64,000 bases of DNA from Streptomyces noursei ATCC 11455. Its GTDB lineage: Bacteria > Actinomycetota > Actinomycetes > Streptomycetales > Streptomycetaceae. The translations under genes and the position numbers were made by a program. The stretch lies in the NCBI RefSeq assembly GCF_001704275.1, contig NZ_CP011533.1, positions 5,146,001 through 5,210,000 on the forward strand, given 5' to 3'. Under the pieces are notes generated by a model. The model saw only the letters and a list, made by a program, of their open reading frames with translations. It was not told where the DNA came from and did not search any database. Shown here in pieces: positions 1-8,837 of this stretch (its first letter is position 1; each line of letters starts with the position of its first letter).

Positions 1-2
1 AC

Positions 3-476
3 TACAAGGACGTCATCGCGCGTGTCCTGGGCGTGCTGATGATCCTGCTCGGGCTGGCCTTCGCCGGCGTCCTGAAGCGGTTCGGCCAGCGCGAACTGCG
101 GTTCCACAAGAAGCCCGCGATGGGGCTGGCCGGCGCGCCGGTGCTCGGTGTGCTCTTCGGCGTCGGCTGGACGCCCTGCCTCGGCCCCACCCTCACCGCC
201 GTCAACACCCTTTCCTTCTACGACGCCAGCGCCGGCCGCGGCGCGCTGCTCACCGTGGCGTACTGCCTGGGCCTGGGGCTGCCGTTCATCGCGGTGGCGC
301 TCGCCTTCCGGCGGGTGCTGGGCGCCTTCGGCTGGGTCAAGCGGCACTACGTCTGGGTGATGAGGGCCGGCGGCGGCATGATGATCGCCCTCGGCGTCCT
401 CCTCCTCACAGGCGTCTGGGACATTCTGATGTCCCAGCTACAGAGCTGGACGCAAAGCATCACCGTTGGGATCTGA
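3..476 (+). CDS. ccdA: Cytochrome c biogenesis protein CcdA (3' part)
   Basis: This frame is open from the left edge, so the N-terminal part lies outside the window; about 157 codons remain. CcdA is a membrane protein that carries electrons from cytoplasmic thioredoxin across the membrane to keep apocytochrome c cysteines reduced. Several hydrophobic helices are visible, and the motif GWTPCLGP carries the conserved second redox cysteine of the family. The last helix ends shortly before the stop. resB begins 3 bases after the stop, and ccsB follows, which is the usual system II order. The family call is firm; only the missing 5' end is unknown. Confidence 0.93.
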   Translation, partial: YKDVIARVLGVLMILLGLAFAGVLKRFGQRELRFHKKPAMGLAGAPVLGVLFGVGWTPCLGPTLTAVNTLSFYDASAGRGALLTVAYCLGLGLPFIAVALAFRRVLGAFGWVKRHYVWVMRAGGGMMIALGVLLLTGVWDILMSQLQSWTQSITVGI

Positions 477-479
477 TTG

Positions 480-2315
480 ATGTCCACCAAGACCGACACC
501 ACGGACGAGCCGGACGCCGCCGACCAGGGCGGTGATCTCGGCATCGCCGGATCCCAGCTCTCCACCGCGCCCAAGGAGGACGTCTCCCTCCCCTCGCTCG
601 GGCCGATCGGCTGGGCGCGCTGGTTCTGGCGCCAGCTGACCTCCATGCGGGTGGCGCTGCTGCTGCTCTTCCTGCTGTCCATCGGCGCGATCCCCGGCTC
701 GCTGATCCCGCAGACCAGCATCGACCCGGTCAAGGTCGACGCGTTCAAGGAGAAGCACACCACCCTCGCCGAGATCTACGACAAGCTGGGGATGTTCCAC
801 GTCTACAGCTCGGTCTGGTTCTCCGCGATCTACCTGCTGCTGTTCATCTCGCTGATCGGCTGCATCGTGCCGCGCGCCTGGCAGTTCGTCGGGCAGCTCC
901 GCGGCCGCCCGCCGGCCGCCCCCCGCCGGCTCACCCGGCTGCCCGCGTACACCACCTGGCGCACCGGGGCGGCGCCCGAGCAGGTCCTGGACGCCGCCGA
1001 GCGGATGCTCAAGAAGCGGCGCTTCCGGATCCGCCGGGAGGGCACCGCGGTCGCCTCCGAGAAGGGCTATCTGCGCGAGGCCGGCAACCTCCTCTTCCAC
1101 GTCGCGCTGATCGTGATGCTGGTGGCGTTCGCCGTCGGCAGCCTGTGGAAGTCCGAGGGCGGCAAGCTGGTCACCGAGGGCGACGGCTTCTCCAACAGCC
1201 TGACCCAGTACGACGACTTCTCCTCCGGCCCGTTCTTCGACACCGACACCATGGAGCCGTTCGGCTTCACCATGGACTCGTTCGACGCGACCTACGAACG
1301 GACCGGCCCGCAGAAGGGCACCCCCCGCACCTTCCGCGCCAACATCACCTACTTCACCGGCGCGGACGGCACCGAGCACAAGAAGTCGATCGAGGTGAAC
1401 ACCCCGCTCGACATCGCCGGCAACAAGGTCTACCTGCTCTCCCACGGCTACGCACCGGTCGTCACCGTCAAGGACGGCCGCGGCAAGGTCGTGTACCACG
1501 GCGCGGTGCCGTTCCTCCCGCAGGACCCCAAGAACTTCACCTCCTCCGGCGTGGTGAAGGTCCCCGGCGCGCAGTCCAAGGACGGCGAGCGCAACCAGCT
1601 CGGCTTCCAGGCGCTGTTCGTCCCGACCTTCGGCGGCAAGAACTCCGGATCGATGTTCTCCCAGTTCCCCGCCCCGGACTTCCCCGTCCTGTCGGTGAAC
1701 GCCTGGCACGGCGACCTCGGCATGGACTCCGGCCTGCCGCAGAACGTCTACCAGCTCGACACCAAGCGCCTGAAGCAGTACAAGGACGCCAGCGGCGACT
1801 TCTTCAAGAAGATGCTGCTGCCCAAGGACCGGGCGGCGCAGATGCTCGGTCACTCCGGCGCCAAGCTGACGCCCCAGGAGATCGAGGCCGAGTCCACGAT
1901 GAAGCTCCCCAACGGGGACGGCTCCATCACCTTCGAGGGCATCAAGACCTGGGCCAGCTTCAAGATCACCCACCAGCCCGGCAACGGCCTCGCGCTGACC
2001 GGCGCGGTCGCCGCCCTGCTCGGCCTCGCCGCGTCGCTGTTCATCCAGCGGCGCCGGGTCTGGGTCCGCGCGGAGCGCGTCGAGGGCGACGGCGGGAACG
2101 GCGTCACCGTCGTCGAGATGGCCGGCCTCGGCCGCAGCGAGTCGGCCCGGGTGGCGGAGGAGCTCGCCGCCCTCGCCGACGCGCTGACGCCCAGCGCCCC
2201 GCTGGCCGCCGCCGCACCGGACACCGGGGACGAACCCGCCGCGTCCGCCGAAGACCCGACGGAGCCGACCGACTCTGCCGATCCTGCTGATCCCTCCGAA
2301 GGAGCGCGCACGTGA
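480..2315 (+). CDS. resB: Cytochrome c biogenesis protein ResB (Ccs1)
   Basis: ResB works with CcsB/CcsA in system II cytochrome c maturation, delivering heme to apocytochrome c on the outer face of the membrane. The protein has 611 residues. A polar N-terminus is followed by membrane helices near 57-76, 111-131 and 202-222, then a large extracytoplasmic domain (about 225-500) and a last helix near 502-524. The acidic, Ala-rich C-terminal tail is low complexity. The ATG at 480 is chosen; an in-frame TTG at 477 directly abuts the ccdA stop. The stop overlaps the ccsB start by four bases, so the two are translationally coupled. Confidence 0.93.
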   Translation: MSTKTDTTDEPDAADQGGDLGIAGSQLSTAPKEDVSLPSLGPIGWARWFWRQLTSMRVALLLLFLLSIGAIPGSLIPQTSIDPVKVDAFKEKHTTLAEIYDKLGMFHVYSSVWFSAIYLLLFISLIGCIVPRAWQFVGQLRGRPPAAPRRLTRLPAYTTWRTGAAPEQVLDAAERMLKKRRFRIRREGTAVASEKGYLREAGNLLFHVALIVMLVAFAVGSLWKSEGGKLVTEGDGFSNSLTQYDDFSSGPFFDTDTMEPFGFTMDSFDATYERTGPQKGTPRTFRANITYFTGADGTEHKKSIEVNTPLDIAGNKVYLLSHGYAPVVTVKDGRGKVVYHGAVPFLPQDPKNFTSSGVVKVPGAQSKDGERNQLGFQALFVPTFGGKNSGSMFSQFPAPDFPVLSVNAWHGDLGMDSGLPQNVYQLDTKRLKQYKDASGDFFKKMLLPKDRAAQMLGHSGAKLTPQEIEAESTMKLPNGDGSITFEGIKTWASFKITHQPGNGLALTGAVAALLGLAASLFIQRRRVWVRAERVEGDGGNGVTVVEMAGLGRSESARVAEELAALADALTPSAPLAAAAPDTGDEPAASAEDPTEPTDSADPADPSEGART

Positions 2316-3397
2316 ATCTCGCTGCCGCAGCCAACGAGACACTGGCTCACTACAGCAATGTGCTGGTCTATTCGGCGATGGCCATCTACACCCTGGCCTT
2401 CGTCGCCCACATGGCCGAGTGGGTGTTCGGCAGCCGCAGCAAGGTCGGCCGGACCGCCGCCGCGCTGACCACGGAGGTCGCTGCCTCCGCCGCGGCCCCT
2501 GCCGGGACCGCCCGGCAGGGGGGCACCGCCGTCCTGGAGCGCCCCAAGGTCGTCACCCGGTCCGTGACCGGCAGCCGTGACGTCCCCGACGGCCCCGGCG
2601 CCCACGGCGGCACCGAGAAGGGCGACCTCTACGGCCGGATCGCGATCTCGCTGTCCGTCCTGGCCTGGGCGCTGCACGTCGGCGGCATCGTCACCCGCGC
2701 CCTGTCCGTGCAGCGCGCCCCCTGGGGCAACATGTACGAGTTCTCCACGACCTTCGCCGGGGTCGCGGTGGGCGCCTACCTGGTCCTGCTGCTCCTGAAG
2801 AAGGACGTCCGCTGGATCGGCCTGCCGCTGGTCACCACCGTCCTGCTCACCCTGGGCCTGGCCGTCAGCGTGCTGTACACCGCCAGCGACCAGCTGGTGC
2901 CCGCGCTGCACTCGTACTGGCTGTGGATCCACGTCTCCTGCGCGATCCTCTCCGGCGCGGTGCTCTACCTCGGTGCGGTCGCCACCCTGCTCTTCCTCTT
3001 CCGCGACCGCTACGAGGCCAAGCTCGCCGACCCGGACGGCCCGCAGCCCGGCAACTTCGCCACCTCGGTGCTGGAGCGGCTGCCCTCGGCCGCCTCGCTC
3101 GACAAGTTCGCCTACCGCGTCAACGCCACCGTCTTCCCGCTGTGGACGTTCACCATCATCGCGGGCGCCATCTGGGCCGAGGCCGCCTGGGGCCGCTACT
3201 GGGGCTGGGACCCCAAGGAGGTCTGGTCCTTCATCACCTGGGTCGCCTACGCCTGCTACCTGCACGCCCGCGCCACCGTCGGCTGGAAGGGCCGCAAGGC
3301 GGCCTGGCTGGGCCTGATCGCCTTCGCCTGCTACCTCTTCAACTACTACGGCGTGAACATCTTCGTCACCGGCCTGCACTCCTACGCCGGCGTCTGA
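2312..3397 (+). CDS. ccsB: Cytochrome c biogenesis protein CcsB/CcsA (heme handling)
   Basis: This is the multi-helix partner of ResB in system II heme export and ligation. The 361-residue protein has about eight hydrophobic segments and the family signature WGWDPKEVW near residues 297-305, the tryptophan-rich heme-binding loop. The GTG start at 2312 lies in a GTGA overlap with the resB stop and has an AAGGAG ribosome site about 8 bases upstream. An Ala-rich cytoplasmic loop (about 45-110) is longer than in many bacteria, which is common in actinomycetes. A strong hairpin follows the stop, so ccdA-resB-ccsB ends here. Confidence 0.93.
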   Translation: MNLAAAANETLAHYSNVLVYSAMAIYTLAFVAHMAEWVFGSRSKVGRTAAALTTEVAASAAAPAGTARQGGTAVLERPKVVTRSVTGSRDVPDGPGAHGGTEKGDLYGRIAISLSVLAWALHVGGIVTRALSVQRAPWGNMYEFSTTFAGVAVGAYLVLLLLKKDVRWIGLPLVTTVLLTLGLAVSVLYTASDQLVPALHSYWLWIHVSCAILSGAVLYLGAVATLLFLFRDRYEAKLADPDGPQPGNFATSVLERLPSAASLDKFAYRVNATVFPLWTFTIIAGAIWAEAAWGRYWGWDPKEVWSFITWVAYACYLHARATVGWKGRKAAWLGLIAFACYLFNYYGVNIFVTGLHSYAGV

Positions 3398-3420
3398 GCC
3401 CGCCCGAACCGCGACACACC

Positions 3421-3469
3421 GGTGCCGTACGGACCCGGCCCCTCACCGAGGGCCGGTCCGTACGGCACC
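3421..3469. terminator. Bidirectional hairpin terminator
   Basis: A perfect 15-bp stem (3421-3435 with 3455-3469) is extended by an inner 5-bp stem. It lies between the convergent ccsB and phosphoesterase genes. There is no U tract, as is typical for GC-rich actinobacterial terminators. Confidence 0.75.
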
Positions 3470-3497
3470 GTCGTGTTGTACGGGAGCCGCACCGCCC

Positions 3498-4928
3498 CTA
3501 CGGGCGCCGCCTGCGCCGGCCGCGCTCCTGCCGCGGCGGCTTCTGGTCCTTGCCCGGCAGCGTCGGCTTGGGCAGGTGCGCCACCTCCCACTGCGCCTCG
3601 GCCAGCTTCTCGGCGGTGTCCCGCGGCAGCCGCGGCGGGTGGTGCGCCGCCGAACGGAAGCCGAACGCCGAGGTCAGATCGCCGAAGGTGGCCCGCCGCC
3701 AGTCGCTGATGTTGGGCTCCGTCACACCCGTGAACCGCTCCAGGAACTGCAGCACCGAGGTGTGGTCGAAGGCGTCGCCGGCGGCCCAGCCGCCTACCGT
3801 CCAAGGAGAAACGATCAGGCAGGGGACCCGGAACCCGCCCCCGATCGGCAGGCCGCGGACGAACTCGTCCTTGGTCCCCGCCGGCGGCACCGGCGGCGGC
3901 ACATGGTCGAAGAGGCCGTCGTTCTCGTCGTAGTTCAGGATGAAGGCGGTCTTGGCCCACACCTTGGGGTTCGCGGCGATCGCCTCGATCTTCTTGGCCA
4001 CGAAGTCGGCGCCGGCGGCCGGCAGGTAGTCCGGGTGCTCCGACTGGTAGCTGGTGGGGATGATCCAGGAGACCGCCGGCAGCCGGTCGTTGCGGGCGTC
4101 CTCCTCGAAGGCGCCGGCCGGTCCGGGCCGCACCCCCTTCTCGTACAGCGGGCTGCCCGGCTTGGCGTCCCGGAAGGTCTGGAACTGCTCCAGCAGGTTG
4201 CAGCCGTAGTCGTCCTCCTCCTGGTACACCTTCCAGCTGACGCCGGCCGCCTCCAGCCGCTCCGCGTACGTCGTCCAGCCGTACGGCTTGGGCGCGGTGT
4301 TGTTCAGGACCGGGCCGCCGTGGGTGCCGCCCGGGTCGAGGGTGCCGGTCATCCAGTACAGCCGGTTGGGCCAGGTCGGCCCGAAGACCGAGCAGAAGTA
4401 GTTGTCGCAGAGGGTGAACGCCTCGGCGAGGGCGAACTGGAAGGGGATGTCCTCGCGGGTGTGGTAGCCCATCACGTACGGCCCGTTCACGCCGTCCGCC
4501 TTGCGGTGCGCGGGCAGCCAGCGGTCCATCCTGCCGCCGTTCCACGCCTCGTGCTGGACCGACCAGGCGTGACTGGTGGACGGGATGGCCTGGGCGCTGG
4601 AGGTGTGGGTGTCGAGGCGGAACGGGAGCAGGTAGCCGTCGGGGTTCTCGGGGTCCGGCTGGTAGAAGACGGACCGGCCGGTGGAGAGGGTGAGCGCGCC
4701 CGGGTCGTTGAAGCCGCGGACGCCGCGCAGCGTTCCGAAGTAGTGATCGAAAGAACGGTTCTCCTGCATCAGCAGGACCACGTGTTCGATGTCGCGCAGT
4801 GAGCCGTGACGCGGGGGACCGGCGGCGACGGCCTTCTGGACGCTGGGCGGCAGCAACGACAGCGCGGCGGTACCACCGATCGCCCCGGCCGCCGAGCCGA
4901 GGAGTCTGCGTCGGGTCATGTCCGGCAT
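3498..4928 (-). CDS. Tat-exported phosphoesterase, phospholipase C family
   Basis: This 476-residue protein belongs to the acid-phosphatase-like phosphoesterase family (PF04185) that includes bacterial non-hemolytic phospholipase C. The N-terminus MTRRRLLGSAAG followed by a hydrophobic stretch is a twin-arginine export signal. The family motif ENRSFDHYFG with GVRGFND follows near residues 55-75, and YDENDGLFDHVPPP near 330 supplies metal ligands. It lacks the C-terminal domains of the long (about 700-residue) phospholipases, so the substrate could be a phospholipid or another phosphodiester. ATG 4928 is preferred for its GGGAG site 10 bases upstream; GTG 4937 and ATG 4919 are alternatives. 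The C-terminus is a basic Arg-rich tail. Confidence 0.85.
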   Translation of the reverse strand: MPDMTRRRLLGSAAGAIGGTAALSLLPPSVQKAVAAGPPRHGSLRDIEHVVLLMQENRSFDHYFGTLRGVRGFNDPGALTLSTGRSVFYQPDPENPDGYLLPFRLDTHTSSAQAIPSTSHAWSVQHEAWNGGRMDRWLPAHRKADGVNGPYVMGYHTREDIPFQFALAEAFTLCDNYFCSVFGPTWPNRLYWMTGTLDPGGTHGGPVLNNTAPKPYGWTTYAERLEAAGVSWKVYQEEDDYGCNLLEQFQTFRDAKPGSPLYEKGVRPGPAGAFEEDARNDRLPAVSWIIPTSYQSEHPDYLPAAGADFVAKKIEAIAANPKVWAKTAFILNYDENDGLFDHVPPPVPPAGTKDEFVRGLPIGGGFRVPCLIVSPWTVGGWAAGDAFDHTSVLQFLERFTGVTEPNISDWRRATFGDLTSAFGFRSAAHHPPRLPRDTAEKLAEAQWEVAHLPKPTLPGKDQKPPRQERGRRRRRP

Positions 4929-5372
4929 GAATGCCACTCTCCCTGAGTCGCGTAAGCCCTCGGTGGGCCGTCCCGACTGTGGCGGCGGGGCAGTTTCCGA
5001 GGCAGGGGGAGGTTGCTGAACGCTGAGTCAAATGGCTGTGAACGGACCAGAGTTGGCCGACCGGCCCTACGCCTCATACGCCACATGAAGCAGCGCGCGA
5101 CCGCTCGTGCACCACCCCGACTACGCCTTTGTGGCGATTGACGGGGACACGCGGCTTACGCACGGAGTTCCCCCGGGTGCCGGGTACGGGCGGCAGGGGG
5201 AGGCCACTCCCCTGGCGGACTCCGCCCGGCCGTGGACCTGGCGGGCGCGCCCGGCCCGGGGCGGCCCCTTCCGCCGGCCCGGCGGAACCGTAGCGGAGCG
5301 TCTCGGGCACCTCAACGGACGTCCGGACGCGGGGAGAGTGGCCGGAAGCGGCCGTGCGGCGCCGCCGGCGGC
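4929..5372. other. Intergenic region, no gene seen
   Basis: About 440 bases separate two genes on the minus strand. No reading frame here has Streptomyces-like codon bias with a family signature. The part next to 4929 should hold the promoter of the phosphoesterase gene, but I cannot pick out a convincing -10/-35 pair for it. Confidence 0.5.
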
Positions 5373-5984
5373 TCACCGCAGATGGGCCAGCGCCTCCTCC
5401 GGCGCGGGATACGGGCGCTCGTCGGGCAGCAGCGCCCGGGCGGACCGGTCGTCGCCGGCGCGGACCAGCGCGTGGACCTTCCGGGCCAGCGGTGTCACGT
5501 CGCGGATGGCGACGGTCCACTCGTCCGCGTAGGCCCGCGCCATCTCACCGGACAGCCCGAGCTGGAGGGAGCGGTGGCCGAGCGGCTTCAGGCGCAGATC
5601 GCGCTCGGGGTCCCACTGGACCCGGGCCGGCGAGTGGCGCAGCGCGCGCTGCCAGGCGTCGCGGTCCGCGTGGAGCCCGGGGACGTAGTGCGACAGGCAG
5701 GCGCGGCGCAGCGCCCGGTCGAAGCCCTCGCGGGTGATCTCGATGGCCAGGACGGTCTCCTGGTCGGTCTTGGTGGCCCAGCCGCAGCGGTACATCATCC
5801 ACAGGAACGACGGCTTGATCCACGTCATCCGGTCGCGCTTCCAGGCGGCGGGGAACCGGCCGTCCCGCGCGGCGGGCAGGCCCAGGGACGGCGCGTACGC
5901 CTGGTAGACGGTGACGGTGTCCGCGGTGTGCAGCGCCCGGATGCGGCAGGGCGGCTCGTGGGGGGTGGTGGTGCCGGTGCTCAT
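5373..5984 (-). CDS. DUF4291 family protein
   Basis: This 203-residue soluble protein matches the DUF4291 family. The recognisable stretch is the N-terminal half, with VYQAY, then RMTWIKPSFLWMMYRCGWATK, then the segment from VLAIEI to LRRA, and later VQWDPERDLRLKPLGHRSLQLGL. The biochemical function of the family is unknown. The ATG at 5984 has no clear ribosome-binding site, so the start could be slightly different. It stands alone, with its stop near 5373 and the cytosine deaminase gene upstream on the same strand about 110 bases away. Confidence 0.82.
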   Translation of the reverse strand: MSTGTTTPHEPPCRIRALHTADTVTVYQAYAPSLGLPAARDGRFPAAWKRDRMTWIKPSFLWMMYRCGWATKTDQETVLAIEITREGFDRALRRACLSHYVPGLHADRDAWQRALRHSPARVQWDPERDLRLKPLGHRSLQLGLSGEMARAYADEWTVAIRDVTPLARKVHALVRAGDDRSARALLPDERPYPAPEEALAHLR

Positions 5985-6093
5985 GGCGGCCCATCCTGCC
6001 GAGGCGGGGCGGCGTGGGCCACCGGATTACGCGCCACCCGGCGGTCCCCGGTGGGCGGACGGACGGACCGGCGGGTGGACGGGCGGGCCGGCC

Positions 6094-6657
6094 TCAGACC
6101 ACGCCGATGTCCTCCTGCCACAGCTCCGGGTGCTCCCCGATGAAGTCGCGCATCATCGCCGCGCACCCGGGATCGTCCAGCAGCACGATCCGCACGCCGT
6201 GCCGGGCCAGCCAGTCGTGGCCGCCGTGGAACGTCCGGGCCTCGCCGATGACGACCCGGGAGATGCCGAACTGGCGGACCAGCCCGCTGCACAGCCAGCA
6301 CGGCGAGAGCGTGGTGACCATCGTGGTGCCGCGGTAGTCGCGCTGCCGCCCGGCCGCCCGGAACGCCGCGACCTCGGCGTGCAGCGACGGGTCGCCCTCC
6401 TGGACGCGGCGGTTGTGGCCGCGCCCCAGCAGCGTCCCGTCCGGGCCGTAGAGCGCCGCCCCGACGGGGATGCCGCCCTCGGCCAGCCCGGCCCGCGCCT
6501 CGGCGACGGCGGTGGCGAGCATGGTCCGGGCCTGCTCCTGGACGTGGTCGGGGTGGCCGGACGGGTCGCCATGACCGTCGACGCCGCCGTAGCGGCGGAC
6601 GGAGTCGCGGTCCTGCCCCCACTGCCGTGTCCGGTCCTGATCCGGTGCCTGGTCCAT
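6094..6657 (-). CDS. Yeast-type cytosine deaminase / nucleoside deaminase
   Basis: This 187-residue zinc deaminase of the CDA fold has the motif HAEVAAF (His93, Glu95) and PCWLC (Cys120, Cys123), the zinc ligands and catalytic Glu. The C-terminal end, FIGEHPELWQEDIG, closely resembles the end of yeast cytosine deaminase FCY1, which closes over the active site. I therefore infer deamination of cytosine or a related small base rather than of tRNA or dCMP. The N-terminal 40 residues are polar, probably disordered and not part of the fold. A longer open frame extends upstream, but ATG 6657 is the only start giving a normal family length. Confidence 0.82.
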   Translation of the reverse strand: MDQAPDQDRTRQWGQDRDSVRRYGGVDGHGDPSGHPDHVQEQARTMLATAVAEARAGLAEGGIPVGAALYGPDGTLLGRGHNRRVQEGDPSLHAEVAAFRAAGRQRDYRGTTMVTTLSPCWLCSGLVRQFGISRVVIGEARTFHGGHDWLARHGVRIVLLDDPGCAAMMRDFIGEHPELWQEDIGVV

Positions 6658-6725
6658 GCCGGTCACTTTCCCCGCCGGGCCGGGCCATGGCAACGCGGGC
6701 TGGGCCGGACGGTTGTGAGGGGTGC

Positions 6726-7223
6726 TCAGGAAGTGGCGGGCGGGGTGTCCTCGGGGCCCTTCCGGCCGCTCTTGCCGTGCGTCCCGTCGGAGCCGGTCGT
6801 GCCGGTCGTGCCGTCCGTACCGGTCGCGCCGTCGGCGGGCCCGGCCTCCTTGCGCCGCAGCTCCTCCTCGCGGCGCCGCAGGTCGGCCTCCCAGTCCTTC
6901 AGCAGCGCCTCGTCCTTCTTGTTCTCCTCGCGCAGGGACCGCAGGAACTCCGGATTGTCGTCCGGCGCGACCCACTTCGCGGTGCTGTGACGGTGGTGCC
7001 ACTCCGAGGGCGTGCTGCCCCCGCCGCCCGCGACCCGATGCCGTTCCTTGCCGGCCACCAGCCAGGCGATCGGCCCGATCAGCACCTCGCCGAACAGCAG
7101 GATGATCAGTACCCACACCACCTTGGGCAGGCCGCGGACCTGCGACTCGGGGGTGTTGATGCAGTCGATGAACGCGTAGATCCACAGTGCCAGCACCAAC
7201 AGGAACGGCAGATACCTGAGCAT
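6726..7223 (-). CDS. PLDc_N-domain membrane protein
   Basis: This protein has 165 residues. The first 65 form two transmembrane helices of the PLDc_N type (the N-terminal membrane domain of cardiolipin synthases): about residues 3-20 and 35-58, with the pattern FIDCINTPESQVRGLPKVVWVLIILLFG broken by the loop. No phospholipase D HKD motif follows. Instead there is a charged, Arg/Glu-rich helix (about 100-140) and a Thr/Gly-rich tail, so it is a stand-alone membrane-anchor protein of unknown role. The start has GGGGGA upstream. It is divergent from the mqn decarboxylase gene. Confidence 0.8.
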   Translation of the reverse strand: MLRYLPFLLVLALWIYAFIDCINTPESQVRGLPKVVWVLIILLFGEVLIGPIAWLVAGKERHRVAGGGGSTPSEWHHRHSTAKWVAPDDNPEFLRSLREENKKDEALLKDWEADLRRREEELRRKEAGPADGATGTDGTTGTTGSDGTHGKSGRKGPEDTPPATS

Positions 7224-7309
7224 TGCGGACGGTCCCCCTGCGCTGTGGACGGGCCCGCGACGGGGCCCCGTGACCCGTACAGGGTAGTGCGTACCGGATA
7301 CTGGAACGC

Positions 7310-8764
7310 ATGGCTTACGACGATCTTCGCTCCCTGCTGCGGGCCCTGGAGCGCGAGGGCGACCTGACGCGCATCAAGGCCGAGGTCGATCCGTACCTGG
7401 AAGTCGGCGAGATCGTGGACCGGGTGCAGAAGGCCGGCGGGCCGGCGCTGCTCTTCGAGAACGTCAAGGGCTCGTCGATGCCGCTGGCCATGAACGTCTA
7501 CGGCACCGACCGCCGACTCCTGAAGGCCCTCGGCCTCAAGGCGTACGAGGAGATCAGCGAGAAGATCGGCGGGCTCCTCAAGCCCGAGCTCCCGCACGGC
7601 TTCGTGGGCGTGCGCGAGGCGTTCGGCAAGCTCGCCAACATGACGCACGTCCCGCCGAAGAAGCTCAAGGGCGACGCTCCCGTCCAGGAGGTCGTGCTCA
7701 CCGGCGACGACGTCGACCTGGAGCAGCTGCCGGCGCTGTTCACCTGGCCGAAGGACGGCGGCTCCTTCTTCAACCTCGGCCTGACCCACACCAAGCACCC
7801 CGAGACCGGCGTCCGCAACCTCGGCCTCTACCGCCTCCAGCGTCACGACAAGCGCACCATCGGGATGCACTGGCAGATCCACAAGGACAGCCGCAACCAC
7901 TACCAGGTCGCCGCCAGGCGCGGCGAGCGGCTGCCGGTCGCGATCGCCTTCGGCTGCCCGCCGGCGGTGACCTACGCCTCGACCGCGCCGCTCCCCGGCG
8001 ACATCGACGAGTACCTCTTCGCCGGCTTCCTCCAGGGCAAGCGGATCGAGATGGTGGACTGCAAGACCGTCCCGCTCCAGGTCCCGGCCCACGCCGAGGT
8101 CGTCATCGAGGGCTGGCTGGAGCCCGGCGAGATGCTGCCGGAGGGCCCGTTCGGCGACCACACCGGCTTCTACACGCCGCAGGAGCCGTTCCCCGCGCTG
8201 AAGATCGACTGCGTGACGATGCGGCGCCGCCCGCTGCTCCAGTCGATCGTCGTGGGCCGCCCGCCCACCGAGGACGGGCCGTTGGGCCGGGCCACCGAGC
8301 GGTTCTTCCTCCCGCTGCTGAAGATCATCGTCCCGGACATCGTGGACTACCACCTCCCCGAGTCGGGCGGCTTCCACAACTGCGCGATCGTCTCGATCGA
8401 CAAGAAGTACCCCAAGCACGCCCAGAAGGTCATGCACGCCATCTGGGGCGCCCACATGATGTCGCTGACCAAGCTGATCGTGGTGGTCGACGCGGACTGC
8501 GACGTGCACGACCTCCACGAGGTCTCCTGGCGGGCGCTGGGCAACACCGACTACGCCCGCGACCTGACCGTCGTCGAGGGCCCCGTCGACCACCTCGACC
8601 ACGCCTCCTACCAGCAGTTCTGGGGCGGCAAGGCGGGCATCGACGCCACGAAGAAGTGGCCCGAGGAGGGCTACACCCGCGACGGGGGCTGGCCGGACAT
8701 GGTCGAGTCGGACCCGAGGACCGCGGCGCTGGTCGACCGCCGCTGGAAGGAGTACGGGCTGTGA
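7310..8764 (+). CDS. UbiD-family menaquinone biosynthesis decarboxylase
   Basis: This 484-residue protein is a prenylated-FMN-dependent UbiD decarboxylase. The pattern LEQLPALFTWPKDGG near residue 140 and EGPFGDHTGFYTPQ near 280 (acidic active-site residues) are diagnostic. Together with the adjacent prenyltransferase (8838) and the UbiX-like protein (11213) it matches the late futalosine-pathway set MqnL/MqnP/MqnM, which prenylates and decarboxylates 1,4-dihydroxy-6-naphthoate. I leave the symbol blank because naming of the decarboxylase components varies. No clear Shine-Dalgarno precedes ATG 7310, so a leaderless transcript is possible. Confidence 0.9.
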   Translation: MAYDDLRSLLRALEREGDLTRIKAEVDPYLEVGEIVDRVQKAGGPALLFENVKGSSMPLAMNVYGTDRRLLKALGLKAYEEISEKIGGLLKPELPHGFVGVREAFGKLANMTHVPPKKLKGDAPVQEVVLTGDDVDLEQLPALFTWPKDGGSFFNLGLTHTKHPETGVRNLGLYRLQRHDKRTIGMHWQIHKDSRNHYQVAARRGERLPVAIAFGCPPAVTYASTAPLPGDIDEYLFAGFLQGKRIEMVDCKTVPLQVPAHAEVVIEGWLEPGEMLPEGPFGDHTGFYTPQEPFPALKIDCVTMRRRPLLQSIVVGRPPTEDGPLGRATERFFLPLLKIIVPDIVDYHLPESGGFHNCAIVSIDKKYPKHAQKVMHAIWGAHMMSLTKLIVVVDADCDVHDLHEVSWRALGNTDYARDLTVVEGPVDHLDHASYQQFWGGKAGIDATKKWPEEGYTRDGGWPDMVESDPRTAALVDRRWKEYGL

Positions 8765-8837
8765 GCGAGCCTGGCGAGCCGACGATCAACAGGTGCGCGC
8801 CGCGCGCGTGCCGGGCCGAGCGCAGTGAGGTTTCCGC

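Noticed and set aside
438..2342. Long minus-strand open frame (634 codons) opposite resB
   Set aside because: Shadow of resB produced by GC-rich codons; no family motif and highly repetitive Gly/Glu/Arg content.
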